A DNA stretch of 64,000 nucleotides from assembly GCF_014897585.1 (NCBI RefSeq), contig NZ_JABUXW010000007.1, positions 62,001-126,000 on the forward strand, given 5' to 3'. The position numbers and the translations under genes are program-made. Shown here one piece after another: positions 27,533-35,906 of the stretch. Every line of letters begins with the position of its first letter. The first letter of the stretch is position 1. The stretch comes from Brachybacterium tyrofermentans. Its GTDB lineage: Bacteria > Actinomycetota > Actinomycetes > Actinomycetales > Dermabacteraceae. The notes below the pieces were generated by a model. That model was not told the origin of the DNA and did no database searches. It saw only the letters and a list, made by a program, of their open reading frames with translations.

Positions 27533-27963
27533 TCGACGAACTGCGAACGCGGAGCAGTCGGCGAGGTACGAGCCAGCCGTGCAGTGTTCGCGGGAGGGGA
27601 TCAGCAGTTCCACACAGCTGAACCAGCCGACTGTGACCACGCCAGTGCGCGCTGGGCTCCCATCGAGGGAAGCCCAGCGCGCACTGTCATGGGCGGGGCG
27701 GGTGATCGCGGGGCATGTCACCGTCTGGCAACGGAGGGCGTCTTCGGCCGGGACGGGGCGTATCCTCGGCGTCACCCTTCAGCACCGACGCCCGCACGGC
27801 GTCCCGTCACCATGTCCCCGAGCCGGCCCCGCGCCGCCGCCGGGTTATGACGGGGCCCCGTGCCCCGATCCGCAGCGTTCGTCCCGAGCGCGCTCCGTCC
27901 GACCGTCCGCCCCTCGACCCCCATCCCGACCACCTTCCCCACCCCAGAGATCGGAGTCCTCTC
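27533..27963 (+). other. Intergenic region between glpK and putP
   Basis: The 431-base gap contains the glpK terminator hairpin at 27643-27686. After it come about 270 bases that should include the putP promoter and leader. I saw no supported gene; the long open frames here are extensions or antisense shadows of putP and glpK. A -10/-35 pair could not be assigned with confidence. Confidence 0.55.
27643..27686 (+). terminator. glpK terminator hairpin
   Basis: A perfect 16-bp stem CAGTGCGCGCTGGGCT and its complement surround a 12-base loop, starting 111 bases after the glpK stop. A short T-containing tail (GTCAT) follows, not a full T-tract. It is the longest uninterrupted stem in the window. 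Confidence 0.8.
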
Positions 27964-29538
27964 ATGGATCTCGTCTTCAAGATCATCGCCCTGACGGTGT
28001 ATTTCGCCGCCATGATCGCCATCGGCCTGTACGCCTTCCGCAAGACCTCGGACGGCGAGGACTACATGCTCGGCGGGCGCCAGCTGCACCCCTTCACCGC
28101 GGCGCTCTCCGCCGGCGCGTCCGACATGTCCGGCTGGCTGCTGATGGGCCTGCCCGGCGCGCTGTACATGAACGGTCTGGTCGAGGGGTGGATGGCCATC
28201 GGCCTCACGCTCGGTGCCGGCTTGAACTGGGCGTTCGTCGCGCCGCGCCTGCGTCAGTACACGCAGATCGCCGGCAACTCGATCACCGTGCCGAGCTTCT
28301 TCGGCAACCGTCTGCATGACCGCACGAACATCCTGCGCGTCGCGGCGGGCGTGATCATCCTGGTGTTCTTCACCTTCTACGTCTCCTCCGGCATGGTCGC
28401 CGGCGGCGTGTTCTTCGAGTCGACGTTCGGCGGCTCCTACCTCATGGGCATGCTGCTGGTCGCGGGCGTCACCATCTTGTACACGCTGTTCGGCGGGTTC
28501 CTCGGGGCCAGCTACACCGACGTCGTCCAGGGCATCATCATGATGATCTCCCTGATCGCGGTCCCCATCACCGCGATGATCGTCGTCGGCGGACCGGTGG
28601 CGATGTTCGAGTCCGTGCGCGAGGTCAACTCCACCTTCGGCTCCCTGACCGCCGGCGGCACCTTCATCGGCATCGTCTCCTCGGCCGCATGGGGCCTGGG
28701 CTACTTCGGCCAGCCGCACATCATCGTGCGCTTCATGGCGCTGCGCTCCTCGCGCGACGCGAAGTACGGCCTGGTCGTGGGCATGAGCTGGATGATCATC
28801 TGCGTCCTCGGCGCCGTGTTCACCGCGCTCGCCGGCCTGGCCTACTTCCAGCAGAACGCCGATGCGGTCCTCACCGACGCCACCAACGGCGAGTCGGTGT
28901 TCCTGGACCTCTCGCAGCTCCTGTTCCACCCGCTGATCGCCGGCTTGCTGCTGGCCGCGGTGCTGGCGGCGATCATGTCCACGATCTCCTCGCAGCTGAT
29001 CGTCTCCAGCTCCGCGCTGATCGAGGACCTCCTGGGCGGCGTGGGCATCAAGCTCAGCGCCAAGGGTGCCCTGTGGGGCGGCCGCATCGGCGTGCTCGCC
29101 GTCGCGGTGATCGCGCTGATCCTGGCCATGAACCCGGACAGCTCCGTGCTGGGCCTGGTCGGCTTCGCCTGGGCCGGTTTCGGCGCCGCCTTCGGACCGA
29201 TCGTGCTGCTGTCGCTGTTCTGGCGCCGGCTCACCATGGCCGGTGCGGCCGTGGGCATGGTCGCCGGCGCTGCGGTGGTCTTCATCTGGGGCCAGTTCAC
29301 GCCCGACGTCGCCTGGGGCCTGTTCGGCGATCAGCATCTCTACGAGATCGTCCCCGGCTTCCTGGTCTGCCTCGTGCTGGCGATCGTGATCAGCATGATC
29401 ACTCCTCAGCCGCCGGCGAAGGCGATGGAGGAGTTCGACGAGATGCTCGGCTCCCTCAAGACCGGAGAATTCATCGATCATTCGGCCGACGCGGAGCCTG
29501 CCGGCTCCGGCGCGACCGGTTCCGGCTCGGCGGTCTGA
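27964..29538 (+). CDS. putP: Sodium/proline symporter
   Basis: A 524-residue SSS-family transporter with about 13 membrane helices that imports proline with Na+. Family hallmarks are D-Y-M-L-G-G-R near residue 36, A-S-D-M-S-G-W-L-L-M-G-L-P-G near residue 54, Y-F-G-Q-P-H-I-I-V-R-F-M-A and S-T-I-S-S-Q-L-I-V-S-S. The PutP-type match is strong, though other solutes cannot be excluded. The ATG follows the segment A-G-A-G-A-T-C-G-G-A-G-T (SD GGAG). A perfect hairpin follows the stop. No putA gene is nearby. Confidence 0.9.
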   Translation: MDLVFKIIALTVYFAAMIAIGLYAFRKTSDGEDYMLGGRQLHPFTAALSAGASDMSGWLLMGLPGALYMNGLVEGWMAIGLTLGAGLNWAFVAPRLRQYTQIAGNSITVPSFFGNRLHDRTNILRVAAGVIILVFFTFYVSSGMVAGGVFFESTFGGSYLMGMLLVAGVTILYTLFGGFLGASYTDVVQGIIMMISLIAVPITAMIVVGGPVAMFESVREVNSTFGSLTAGGTFIGIVSSAAWGLGYFGQPHIIVRFMALRSSRDAKYGLVVGMSWMIICVLGAVFTALAGLAYFQQNADAVLTDATNGESVFLDLSQLLFHPLIAGLLLAAVLAAIMSTISSQLIVSSSALIEDLLGGVGIKLSAKGALWGGRIGVLAVAVIALILAMNPDSSVLGLVGFAWAGFGAAFGPIVLLSLFWRRLTMAGAAVGMVAGAAVVFIWGQFTPDVAWGLFGDQHLYEIVPGFLVCLVLAIVISMITPQPPAKAMEEFDEMLGSLKTGEFIDHSADAEPAGSGATGSGSAV

Positions 29539-29564
29539 CCCGCCCAGAACGCCTGATCGACACC

Positions 29565-29602
29565 CGGCGCCCGCCCGACGAAGGACCGTCGGGCGGGCGC
29601 CG
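29565..29602 (+). terminator. putP terminator hairpin
   Basis: A 16-bp stem built from CGGCGCCCGCCCGACG and its complement encloses the loop AAGGAC, 26 bases after the putP stop and 36 bases before the end of the converging SMP-30 gene. It can serve putP and possibly both strands. Confidence 0.8.
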
Positions 29603-29637
29603 TCCTGTGTGCGCGCTGCTGGATCGGTTCCTGCGGA

Positions 29638-30489
29638 TCAGGCGGCGAACAGCCGCTCGTCGACAGGGCCCGCCACGCCGGGCCGCACCGAGAACAGGGA
29701 CCCGGCCTGCGGATCCTCACCCTCGGGGAGGTTCTCCCGGCTGGTGGTGATGAACAGGGTGCCGCGGTCCTCGCCGCCGAAGGTGCAGGCCGTGACCTGC
29801 CGCGCCGGGACCTCGATCCGGGCGGCGACCGCTCCGCGCCCGTCGAGGCCCAGCACCTGGCTGCCGCCGTGCATCGCGACCCATACGTTGCCCGCCGCGT
29901 CGAGCGTGAGCCCGTCGGGGGAGCCGTCCTGGTCGGTGAGATCGGCGAAGGGCCGGCGATGGGTCAGACCGTCCGCGTCGGACCAGTCGAACAGGTCGAC
30001 CCGGTTCGTCGGGGTGTCGACGTAGTACGCGAGAGTGCCGTCGGCGGAGAAGGCGAGCCCGTTGGAGATGGTGAGGTCGCCGACCTCGCGGCGGGTGGTG
30101 CCGTCGGGCAGCAGGCGCCACATGGAGGCGCCGCCGGGGCGGCCGTCATAGGCCATCGAGCCGCACAGGAACGAGCCGTCGGGCGCGATCGCCCCCTCGT
30201 TCATCCGCACATCCTCGTCCCACAGGGGCGGGAGCAGGCTCATCGAGCCGTCGGGATCCTCGAGGCCGAAGCCCTTCTCGAGGGCGAGCACCGCGCCCCC
30301 GCTCGAGGCGGGGCGCACGCAGGCCACCACCGGGCTGGGGGTGGAGAGCCGTTGCACCGTGCCGTCGGCGGCGAGGTGCATGAGGTCGCCGGCGAGCATG
30401 TCGACCCAGCGCAGCCCGCCCCAGGTGTCGGACCAGTACGGGCCCTCGGCGTGATAGCAGATCGAGTCGGTGAGGCGGTCGGCGTGCAT
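29638..30489 (-). CDS. SMP-30/gluconolactonase-family (beta-propeller) protein
   Basis: A 283-residue six-bladed beta-propeller hydrolase. The metal-site motifs are visible as A-E-G-P-Y-W near the N-terminus, I-S-N-G-L-A-F-S in the middle and S-P-D-G-L-T-L-D-A-A-G-N-V-W-V-A. The family opens sugar lactones (glucono-, xylono-, arabinonolactone), giving aldonic acids; the specific lactone is not evident. I use the ATG of MHADRL with GGAG just upstream, rejecting a long low-complexity extension. It is the last gene of a minus-strand group with the GDE-type glycosidase and the FGGY kinase. Confidence 0.85.
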   Translation of the reverse strand: MHADRLTDSICYHAEGPYWSDTWGGLRWVDMLAGDLMHLAADGTVQRLSTPSPVVACVRPASSGGAVLALEKGFGLEDPDGSMSLLPPLWDEDVRMNEGAIAPDGSFLCGSMAYDGRPGGASMWRLLPDGTTRREVGDLTISNGLAFSADGTLAYYVDTPTNRVDLFDWSDADGLTHRRPFADLTDQDGSPDGLTLDAAGNVWVAMHGGSQVLGLDGRGAVAARIEVPARQVTACTFGGEDRGTLFITTSRENLPEGEDPQAGSLFSVRPGVAGPVDERLFAA

Positions 30490-30608
30490 GAGGGCTCCAT
30501 TCGCTCGGAACTGCGGTGCGGCCCACCGTACGGGGTGCAGCTGGTGACGGGTACCCGCGGAGGGAGGAGCAACGGGCTGGCGAGGGCTGGGCGGCGGGCC
30601 GCCGCTAC

Positions 30609-32786
30609 TCAGCGCGGCAGCGCTCCGAGGGCCTGCGCGACCGGGACGGCGCTCGCCGCGGCCCAGGCCTGGGGCCGGCACGCGGCGGGATAGGGGAGCG
30701 GCGGATCGACATCGTCGCCGCTCGTGCCCCCGAACAGCTCGGGCAGGCGCTGGTCGAAGCCGTCGGCCGCGCGGAGCAGTCCCCGGGCCACGACCTGCGC
30801 CTCCGCGTCGAACCCCGCGCGGAGCAGACCGCGCAGGATGTACCCGGTGTCATGGGTCCACACGCTGCCTCCGTGGTACCGCAGCGGCCCGTAGGCGCCG
30901 TTGGTCGTGGACAGGGTGCGGATCCCGAAGCCGGAGAACAGGCTCAGATGCAGCAGACGGTCCACCACCTGGCGCTCCTGCGCCGCATCGAGGATCCCGG
31001 TGCCGAGCAGGTGGCCCATGTTCGAGGCGACCCCGGTGACCGGGTGCTTCTCGCCGTCGAGGGCGAGCGCCACGAAGGGCCCCAGCTCGTCCTCGCACCA
31101 GAACGTCTCGTGGAAGCGTGCGTGCAGGCGCTCGGCCCAGGCGCGGAGGCGGCCGGGGAGGCTGGTGCTGGAACCGTCCCTGGACCCCTCGAGCAGTGTC
31201 GACTTCTCGACCGGGCCCGACTCCTCGAGCAGATCTGGCTCCTCCAGCAGATCCGACTCCTCCAGCAGATCCGCGGCGTGCCGGGCTGCGGCATAGGCGT
31301 ATCCCTGCACCTCGGCCGGGGCGATCGCCCCGGTGGCGACGGAGCCGTCGGCGAAGCGGATCGAGTCCCCGGAGTCCTTCCAGCCCTGATTCGCCAGGCC
31401 GTGCCCGGAGTCGTCGAGGTACTCCAGCAGAGCGTCCCCGTCGGCGTCGGCGTGCTCGAGCAGCCAGAGCGACGCCGCCTCCAGCGCGGGCCGCAGCTCG
31501 GCGAGGACCGCGTCATCCAGCCCCGCGCGCCGGGCGTCGTGGAGCAGCTCGATCCACAGCGGGGTGGCGTCGATCGTCCCGTAGTAGACCGGCGGCAGAC
31601 GCGTCTCCACCATGTCCATGCCCTGGGCGCGCACCTCGTGGAGGATCTTCCCGGGCTGCTGCGCGGTCTCCACGTCGACGATCGTCCCCTGGTGACGGGC
31701 CAGGGTGCGCAGGGTGCCCTCGGCGATCGAGCGGTCCACCGGCAGCGCGAGAGAGGCGGCGATCAGCGCATCACGCCCGAAGAGGGTGAAGAACCACGGG
31801 GCGCCGGCGGCGAAGAAGGTCTGGGCGGGCTCGCCCGGCACCTGCAGACGCAGTGCGTCGAGGTCCGACAGGGAGCTGCGCAGCAGGCGGTCGACGGCGC
31901 GGGACTCCGGGGTGGGGGCCGTTGCGGTGCCGGGCTCGATCGAGGCGGCGGGATCGGTCGAGGCGACGGGATCGGTCACCGCGGCCGACGGCGCGATGGC
32001 GCCGGCCCACGGCTCGCTCGCTGCCTCGAAGGGGACCGACGGATCGTCCAGGTCGAGGCGCCAGGAGGCGAGCGCCTCCCCGCGGGCCGGCGCCTCGAGC
32101 GCAACGGTCCAGGTCACGATGGGCCCGTCGGCCGAGAGGACCTCGTCGGGACCGCGCGAGACTGTTCCGGCACCCACGGTCAGCCGTGCGCGACCGCCCT
32201 CAGTCCCGATCGGCCACCGGGCCGTGCCCGGCTCGAGGGTGACAGCCGGGCGGGCCTCGCCCTCGGCGAGCGCGAGGCGATGGTCCTTCACCGCGGACAT
32301 CGACATCCCGTCGGCGATCAGCGCGAGGCGGAGCACCACGCGGCGGGGACGGTCGTCGTCGGAGACCAGGCGCAGCTGCTCCCGGAACCCGTCGGCGTGC
32401 GCCGTGCGGGTGCGTTCGAGGGTCAGCAGCGGATCGCCCGCTCTGTCCGCCGTGGAGACGACATCACGATGGACGATCTCGTCGGCGGCCCGCACCTGCA
32501 CGCCCAGTGGGGAGAGGTCCGCGGCCCGGGCATCGCAGCGCAGGTCGGAGACCACCCGGGTGTCCCCGAGGTAGATGCCCTCGGCGCCTGCGCCGAGCAT
32601 GGCGCCGTCGGGCCGCGACCAGGCCTGGACCGGCGCGCGGAGCACGCCGACGAGATCGTGGACGAACGGCTGGTGCCGCGGGATCGGGCGCTGGGCGTCC
32701 AGGGGCGGCAGGGCGGTCGAGGCTGCCCCATCTGTCGGTCTGCCCGCGTCCTCGGAGTGCAGGCCGGGCGAGGTGCTCTCGTGCAT
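30609..32786 (-). CDS. GDE-type (amylo-alpha-1,6-glucosidase-like) six-hairpin glycosidase
   Basis: A 725-residue cytoplasmic protein with an N-terminal glycogen-debranching beta domain (about 35-290) and a C-terminal (alpha/alpha)6 barrel (about 310-720). Typical segments are G-I-Y-L-G-D-T-R near residue 70, F-F-T-L-F-G-R-D and N-Q-G-W-K-D-S-G-D-S. Members are annotated as glycogen debranching enzymes but several act on other oligosaccharides. An in-frame D-L-L-E-E repeat interrupts the barrel near residue 505. The gene starts 36 bases after the kinase stop and is probably co-transcribed with it. Confidence 0.82.
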   Translation of the reverse strand: MHESTSPGLHSEDAGRPTDGAASTALPPLDAQRPIPRHQPFVHDLVGVLRAPVQAWSRPDGAMLGAGAEGIYLGDTRVVSDLRCDARAADLSPLGVQVRAADEIVHRDVVSTADRAGDPLLTLERTRTAHADGFREQLRLVSDDDRPRRVVLRLALIADGMSMSAVKDHRLALAEGEARPAVTLEPGTARWPIGTEGGRARLTVGAGTVSRGPDEVLSADGPIVTWTVALEAPARGEALASWRLDLDDPSVPFEAASEPWAGAIAPSAAVTDPVASTDPAASIEPGTATAPTPESRAVDRLLRSSLSDLDALRLQVPGEPAQTFFAAGAPWFFTLFGRDALIAASLALPVDRSIAEGTLRTLARHQGTIVDVETAQQPGKILHEVRAQGMDMVETRLPPVYYGTIDATPLWIELLHDARRAGLDDAVLAELRPALEAASLWLLEHADADGDALLEYLDDSGHGLANQGWKDSGDSIRFADGSVATGAIAPAEVQGYAYAAARHAADLLEESDLLEEPDLLEESGPVEKSTLLEGSRDGSSTSLPGRLRAWAERLHARFHETFWCEDELGPFVALALDGEKHPVTGVASNMGHLLGTGILDAAQERQVVDRLLHLSLFSGFGIRTLSTTNGAYGPLRYHGGSVWTHDTGYILRGLLRAGFDAEAQVVARGLLRAADGFDQRLPELFGGTSGDDVDPPLPYPAACRPQAWAAASAVPVAQALGALPR
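31219..31272 (+). repeat. 18-bp tandem repeat, three copies, in the GDE-type gene
   Basis: Units at 31219, 31237 and 31255 differ by one to three bases. They encode D-L-L-E-E-S/P on the coding strand and are followed by degenerate copies. The insertion sits between helices of the barrel and is probably a surface loop or an added acidic helix. Confidence 0.85.
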
Positions 32787-32822
32787 GGATCCTCCGATCG
32801 ACGGCAGGCCGGTGCCTGACGG

Positions 32823-34313
32823 TCAGCCCTCGCTCTGCATGCTCGCGAGGGAGTGGGCGATGTCGCGGGTCGCGGGGTAGAGCTCGCGGTACATCCGGTA
32901 GAGCTCGTCGTAGCGCGCCGTGGCGGCGGGGTCCGGCACGCAGACGCGATCGATCGAGTTCCAGGCGTCGGTGTCCTGGCCGTGGACCGCGCGCGCGGCG
33001 AGCATGGACGTGCCGTAGGAGGCACCGACGGTGCGGCGCGGGATCTCCTGGGCGAGGCCCGTGACGTCGGAGACGATCTGCGGCCACAGCTCGTTCTGGG
33101 TGCCGCCGCCCACGGCGACCACCCGCTCGACGCGCACACCCGCTGCGCGCAGCTCCTCGAGGTGATGGCGCACGCCGTAGGCGGCGGCCTCGAGGGTGGC
33201 CCGGTAGAGATCGCCGCGCGTGTGCGAGAGGGTCAGCCCGGCGATCACGCCGCGGGCCGACGGGTCGTGCATCGGGGAGCGCTCCCCGGCGAAGTAGGGG
33301 AGCATGAGCAGGCCGTTCGCGCCGACGCCGCTCGCTGCCGCCTCCAGGACCAGGTCCTCGAAGTCGGCCCCTCCGGTCAGATCGCGCATCCATCCGGTGA
33401 TCGCCCCGGAGCTCGCCATCCCGCCGGACAGGGTGAAGGTGCCCGGCGTGGTCCCGGCGGTCACCCACATCGCACGGCTCGGGGCCGGCTCGGCCGTGAT
33501 CGCGACCAGGAACGTCGTGGTGCCGTACATGAGCATGACGTCTCCGGGCGCAGTGGCGCCCACACTGATCGCCTCGGCCCAGGCGTCGGTGCTGCCGGCG
33601 ACCACGGGCGTGCCCGCCTCGATGCCGCTGAGCCCCTGGGCGGCAACGGCCGTCACGGTGCCGGCGACGTCGCCGGACCAGGCCAGCGGCGGCAGCTCCA
33701 GTCCCGGCGCGACCTGCTCGGCCCAGGGTCGATGCCAGTCCAGGGTCTCGGTGTCGTAGAGCGGGGTGACCATGCTGGCGCTCGCGTGATCGAGCACGTA
33801 CTCGCCGGTGAGGCGGAACGCGAGATAGGACGACGGCATGAACAGGTGCGTCGCCCGGGAGAAGACGTCGGGCTCGTGATCGGCGACCCAGCGGATCTTC
33901 GGGCCGGCGGCCTGGGAGGAGAGCACGCAGCCGCTGCGGGCGAGGATCTCGTCCTCGCCGAAGCAGTCGGTGAGCTCCTGGATCTGCCGCTCGGCGCGGG
34001 TGTCGACCCCGTAGAGGATCGCGGGGCGCACGGGCTCCCCGGCGTCGTCGGCCAGCACCACGCACGGGCCCATCCCCGACACGCCGATCCCGGTGACGCG
34101 AACATCTGTGCCGGCGGTGAGCTCGGCGGAGATCCCGACGAACTCCTCCCACCACACCCGGGCGTCCATCTCGACATGGCCGGGCGCGGGACGCTCGACG
34201 GCGTGCTCCCGGGTCGCCGTGCGCAGGATCGTCCCGTCGAGCGCGACGAGCACCCCCTTGGCGCTGGACGTGCCGATATCGACGCCGAGCACAGCCTCCT
34301 CGTACTTCGTCAT
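32823..34313 (-). CDS. FGGY-family carbohydrate kinase (xylulokinase/gluconokinase/EryA-like), substrate unassigned
   Basis: A 496-residue ATP-dependent sugar or polyol kinase. The N-terminal phosphate loop G-V-D-I-G-T-S-S-A-K-G-V-L, G-I-G-V-S-G-M-G-P-C and the C-terminal V-G-G-G-T-Q-N-E-L-W define the FGGY family. The start is the ATG of MTKYEEA with AAAGGG upstream. It diverges from a SorC-type regulator beside the erythritol genes. Brucella-type erythritol kinase EryA is also FGGY, so a tetritol or keto-sugar substrate is possible, as are xylulose and related sugars. Sequence alone does not decide. It heads the minus-strand group with the GDE-type and SMP-30 genes. Confidence 0.87.
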   Translation of the reverse strand: MTKYEEAVLGVDIGTSSAKGVLVALDGTILRTATREHAVERPAPGHVEMDARVWWEEFVGISAELTAGTDVRVTGIGVSGMGPCVVLADDAGEPVRPAILYGVDTRAERQIQELTDCFGEDEILARSGCVLSSQAAGPKIRWVADHEPDVFSRATHLFMPSSYLAFRLTGEYVLDHASASMVTPLYDTETLDWHRPWAEQVAPGLELPPLAWSGDVAGTVTAVAAQGLSGIEAGTPVVAGSTDAWAEAISVGATAPGDVMLMYGTTTFLVAITAEPAPSRAMWVTAGTTPGTFTLSGGMASSGAITGWMRDLTGGADFEDLVLEAAASGVGANGLLMLPYFAGERSPMHDPSARGVIAGLTLSHTRGDLYRATLEAAAYGVRHHLEELRAAGVRVERVVAVGGGTQNELWPQIVSDVTGLAQEIPRRTVGASYGTSMLAARAVHGQDTDAWNSIDRVCVPDPAATARYDELYRMYRELYPATRDIAHSLASMQSEG

Positions 34314-34540
34314 CGACCAGCCCTTTCGTCGCCGCCTCGGCGTGATGGCCCGGTCGGATCCGCCGATGGGCCTGCTCCATACTGCCACTGACCGCGCCCC
34401 GATATGCGTCGCTCCGGCACCGCGGCCCGGACCCGTACCCGGGCTCGGATCGCCTCCCGGGAGGGGGCCCGATCTGCTCGGCGTGGGCGCGCCCGGCTCC
34501 GACGTCGATAGGATCGGCAGGCAGAACATATGTGACCCGG

Positions 34541-34552
34541 GCACATCCGTGC
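34541..34552. promoter_or_regulatory. Candidate SorC operator in the kinase/regulator divergent region
   Basis: GCACATCCGTGC is a perfect GCAC-N4-GTGC inverted repeat, the same core as at 22941-22952 and 42269-42280. On the kinase (minus) strand TATGTTCTG follows 10 bases later, as it does 6 bases after the site at 42269. It lies 79 bases before the regulator start. Confidence 0.55.
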
Positions 34553-34578
34553 CTCGACGCAGGGGTCGGGGACGGACC

Positions 34579-34620
34579 GACGACGAGACCGGACTGACGA
34601 CGAGACCGGACTGACGACGA
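34579..34620 (+). repeat. 17-bp tandem repeat GACGACGAGACCGGACT, 2.4 copies
   Basis: Two perfect units and an 8-base partial unit run up to the AAAGGAG ribosome site of the SorC-type gene. The unit length differs from the codon period and the array is in the untranslated leader. Confidence 0.85.
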
Positions 34621-34631
34621 AAGGAGCGGGC

Positions 34632-35582
34632 ATGCTCGAATCGACCATGGATCCGCAGCTCCTGCACCGCGCGGCGTCCGCGTACTACCTCGACAACCTG
34701 CGCCAGGCGGAGGTGGCCGAGCACCTGGGGGTCTCCCGCCCGACGGTCAGCAAGCTGCTCACCGAGGCCCGGCGCATCGGGATGGTGCGCTTCGAGGTCC
34801 TCGACGTCTCCGGCCCCGATGTCACCGATCTGGAGAAGCGGCTGCGGGACCTGCTGGGCATCGACCGGGTGCGGATCGCCCCCGGCGATCAGCGCGAGCG
34901 GGAGTTCCGCGGCATCGGTGACCTGCTGGGGGAGGAGCTGCGCCGGCTCGAGCTGCGGCGCGGCGACGTGCTCCTCATCTCCTCGGGCACGACCACGCGC
35001 GCCGTGAGCAGGATGCCCGGCATGCCCGAGCTGCGCGGCGTGATCATCGCTCCCACCGTCGGCGGTCAGCAGGAGTCGGATCCCGTCTTCCAGACCAACG
35101 AGATCGTGCGGAACCTCGCCGACCGCACCGGCGGCGACCCGCGTTTCATCTTCGCCCCGGCCCTGCCCAGCCCCAGCCTGTGGCGCTCGCTGCAGGCCGA
35201 TCCGAGCTTCATGAGCATCACCGACCTGTGGACCCGGGCCTCCGTGCTGGTCTCCGGCATCGGCGCCCCGTACTCGAGCCGTGAGTCCCTGACGTCCGTG
35301 GTCCCGCGCGATGACCCGTCGCTGCGCAGCGCGGTGGGCGACGTGTGCCTGCATTTCTACGACGCCGACGGGAACACCCTGGTCTACCCCGGCTCGGACC
35401 GTCTGGTGCGTCCCTCGGCGGAGGTCCTGCGCGCCATCCCCACCTCGATCGCGCTCGCCGCCGGGCGCGGCAAGGCCCTGTCGATCCGGGCCGGGGCGAA
35501 GGCCGCGCTGTTCACCACGCTGATCACGGACGCGCCGACGGCAGAAGCCGTTCTCGCCGACACGGAGTCCGAACAGGGCTGA
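34632..35582 (+). CDS. SorC-family transcriptional regulator of the polyol island
   Basis: A 316-residue SorC-type regulator. HTH: R-Q-A-E-V-A-E-H-L-G-V-S-R-P-T-V-S-K-L-L. The effector domain (about 60-310) contains I-S-S-G-T-T-T-R and V-S-G-I-G-A-P-Y, typical of the family. AAAGGAG directly precedes this ATG; an in-frame ATG five codons later is less well placed. It sits between the FGGY kinase (divergent) and eltD (same strand), so it is the natural controller of both. Family members bind phosphorylated sugars; D-erythrulose 4-phosphate or D-erythrose 4-phosphate would be reasonable effectors (inference). Confidence 0.88.
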   Translation: MLESTMDPQLLHRAASAYYLDNLRQAEVAEHLGVSRPTVSKLLTEARRIGMVRFEVLDVSGPDVTDLEKRLRDLLGIDRVRIAPGDQREREFRGIGDLLGEELRRLELRRGDVLLISSGTTTRAVSRMPGMPELRGVIIAPTVGGQQESDPVFQTNEIVRNLADRTGGDPRFIFAPALPSPSLWRSLQADPSFMSITDLWTRASVLVSGIGAPYSSRESLTSVVPRDDPSLRSAVGDVCLHFYDADGNTLVYPGSDRLVRPSAEVLRAIPTSIALAAGRGKALSIRAGAKAALFTTLITDAPTAEAVLADTESEQG

Positions 35583-35906
35583 TCGGGACAGGGCGGGACG
35601 GAACGGGGGCTGAGTAGGACGGAACGGGACTGAGCAGGTCTGGGCGGATCGTCGCCCGCCCTTGGGTCTGTCCTGGTGTCCGCCCCTATGCCTGCCACAG
35701 TGCCTGCCTCTGCCCCCGCCTCTGCGCACGCCACGTGCCGACATCACGGTCGAACATTTGTGCTTGACGAATGTGCGTCCTGTGCCTAGGCTCACAGGTG
35801 ACCGGCTTCTGCGGCCCGGGGTGGCCAGGCCCTCCGAGCGGATCCGTGGACGGCGGCCGCCGGTGCCGCGCAGTGAGCCTGAACGTAGTGAAGGAGAAGT
35901 GTCGAG
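35583..35906 (+). other. Intergenic region upstream of eltD
   Basis: The first 60 bases after the regulator gene iterate GGACGGAACGGG/GGGACTGAGCAGG units. A pyrimidine-rich stretch of TGCCTGCCTCTGCC type follows at 35670-35725. The operator and promoter lie at 35754-35792. About 110 bases of untranslated leader then precede the eltD ribosome site. No gene is seen. Confidence 0.6.
35754..35792 (+). promoter_or_regulatory. eltD promoter with embedded operator
   Basis: ACATTTGTGCTTGACG followed by AATGT contains the -35 hexamer TTGACG (35764-35769). A 17-base spacer leads to TAGGCT (35787-35792) as -10. The 21-bp block matches that before the polyol MFS gene (42271-42291) at 20 positions. The block has weak dyad symmetry (ACATT...AATGT) spanning the -35, so a bound repressor would block polymerase. 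Confidence 0.72.

Larger units (their letters stand above)
34314..34631. other. Divergent promoter region between FGGY kinase and SorC-type regulator
   Basis: This 318-base region contains, going from the kinase side, about 190 bases of featureless GC-rich leader, the palindrome ACATATGT at 34526-34533, the GCAC-N4-GTGC site at 34541-34552 and the 17-bp tandem repeat at 34579-34620. On the minus strand the block GGCAC-N3-TGTGC followed by TATGTTCTG resembles the promoter before the polyol MFS gene. No gene is seen. Confidence 0.6.
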
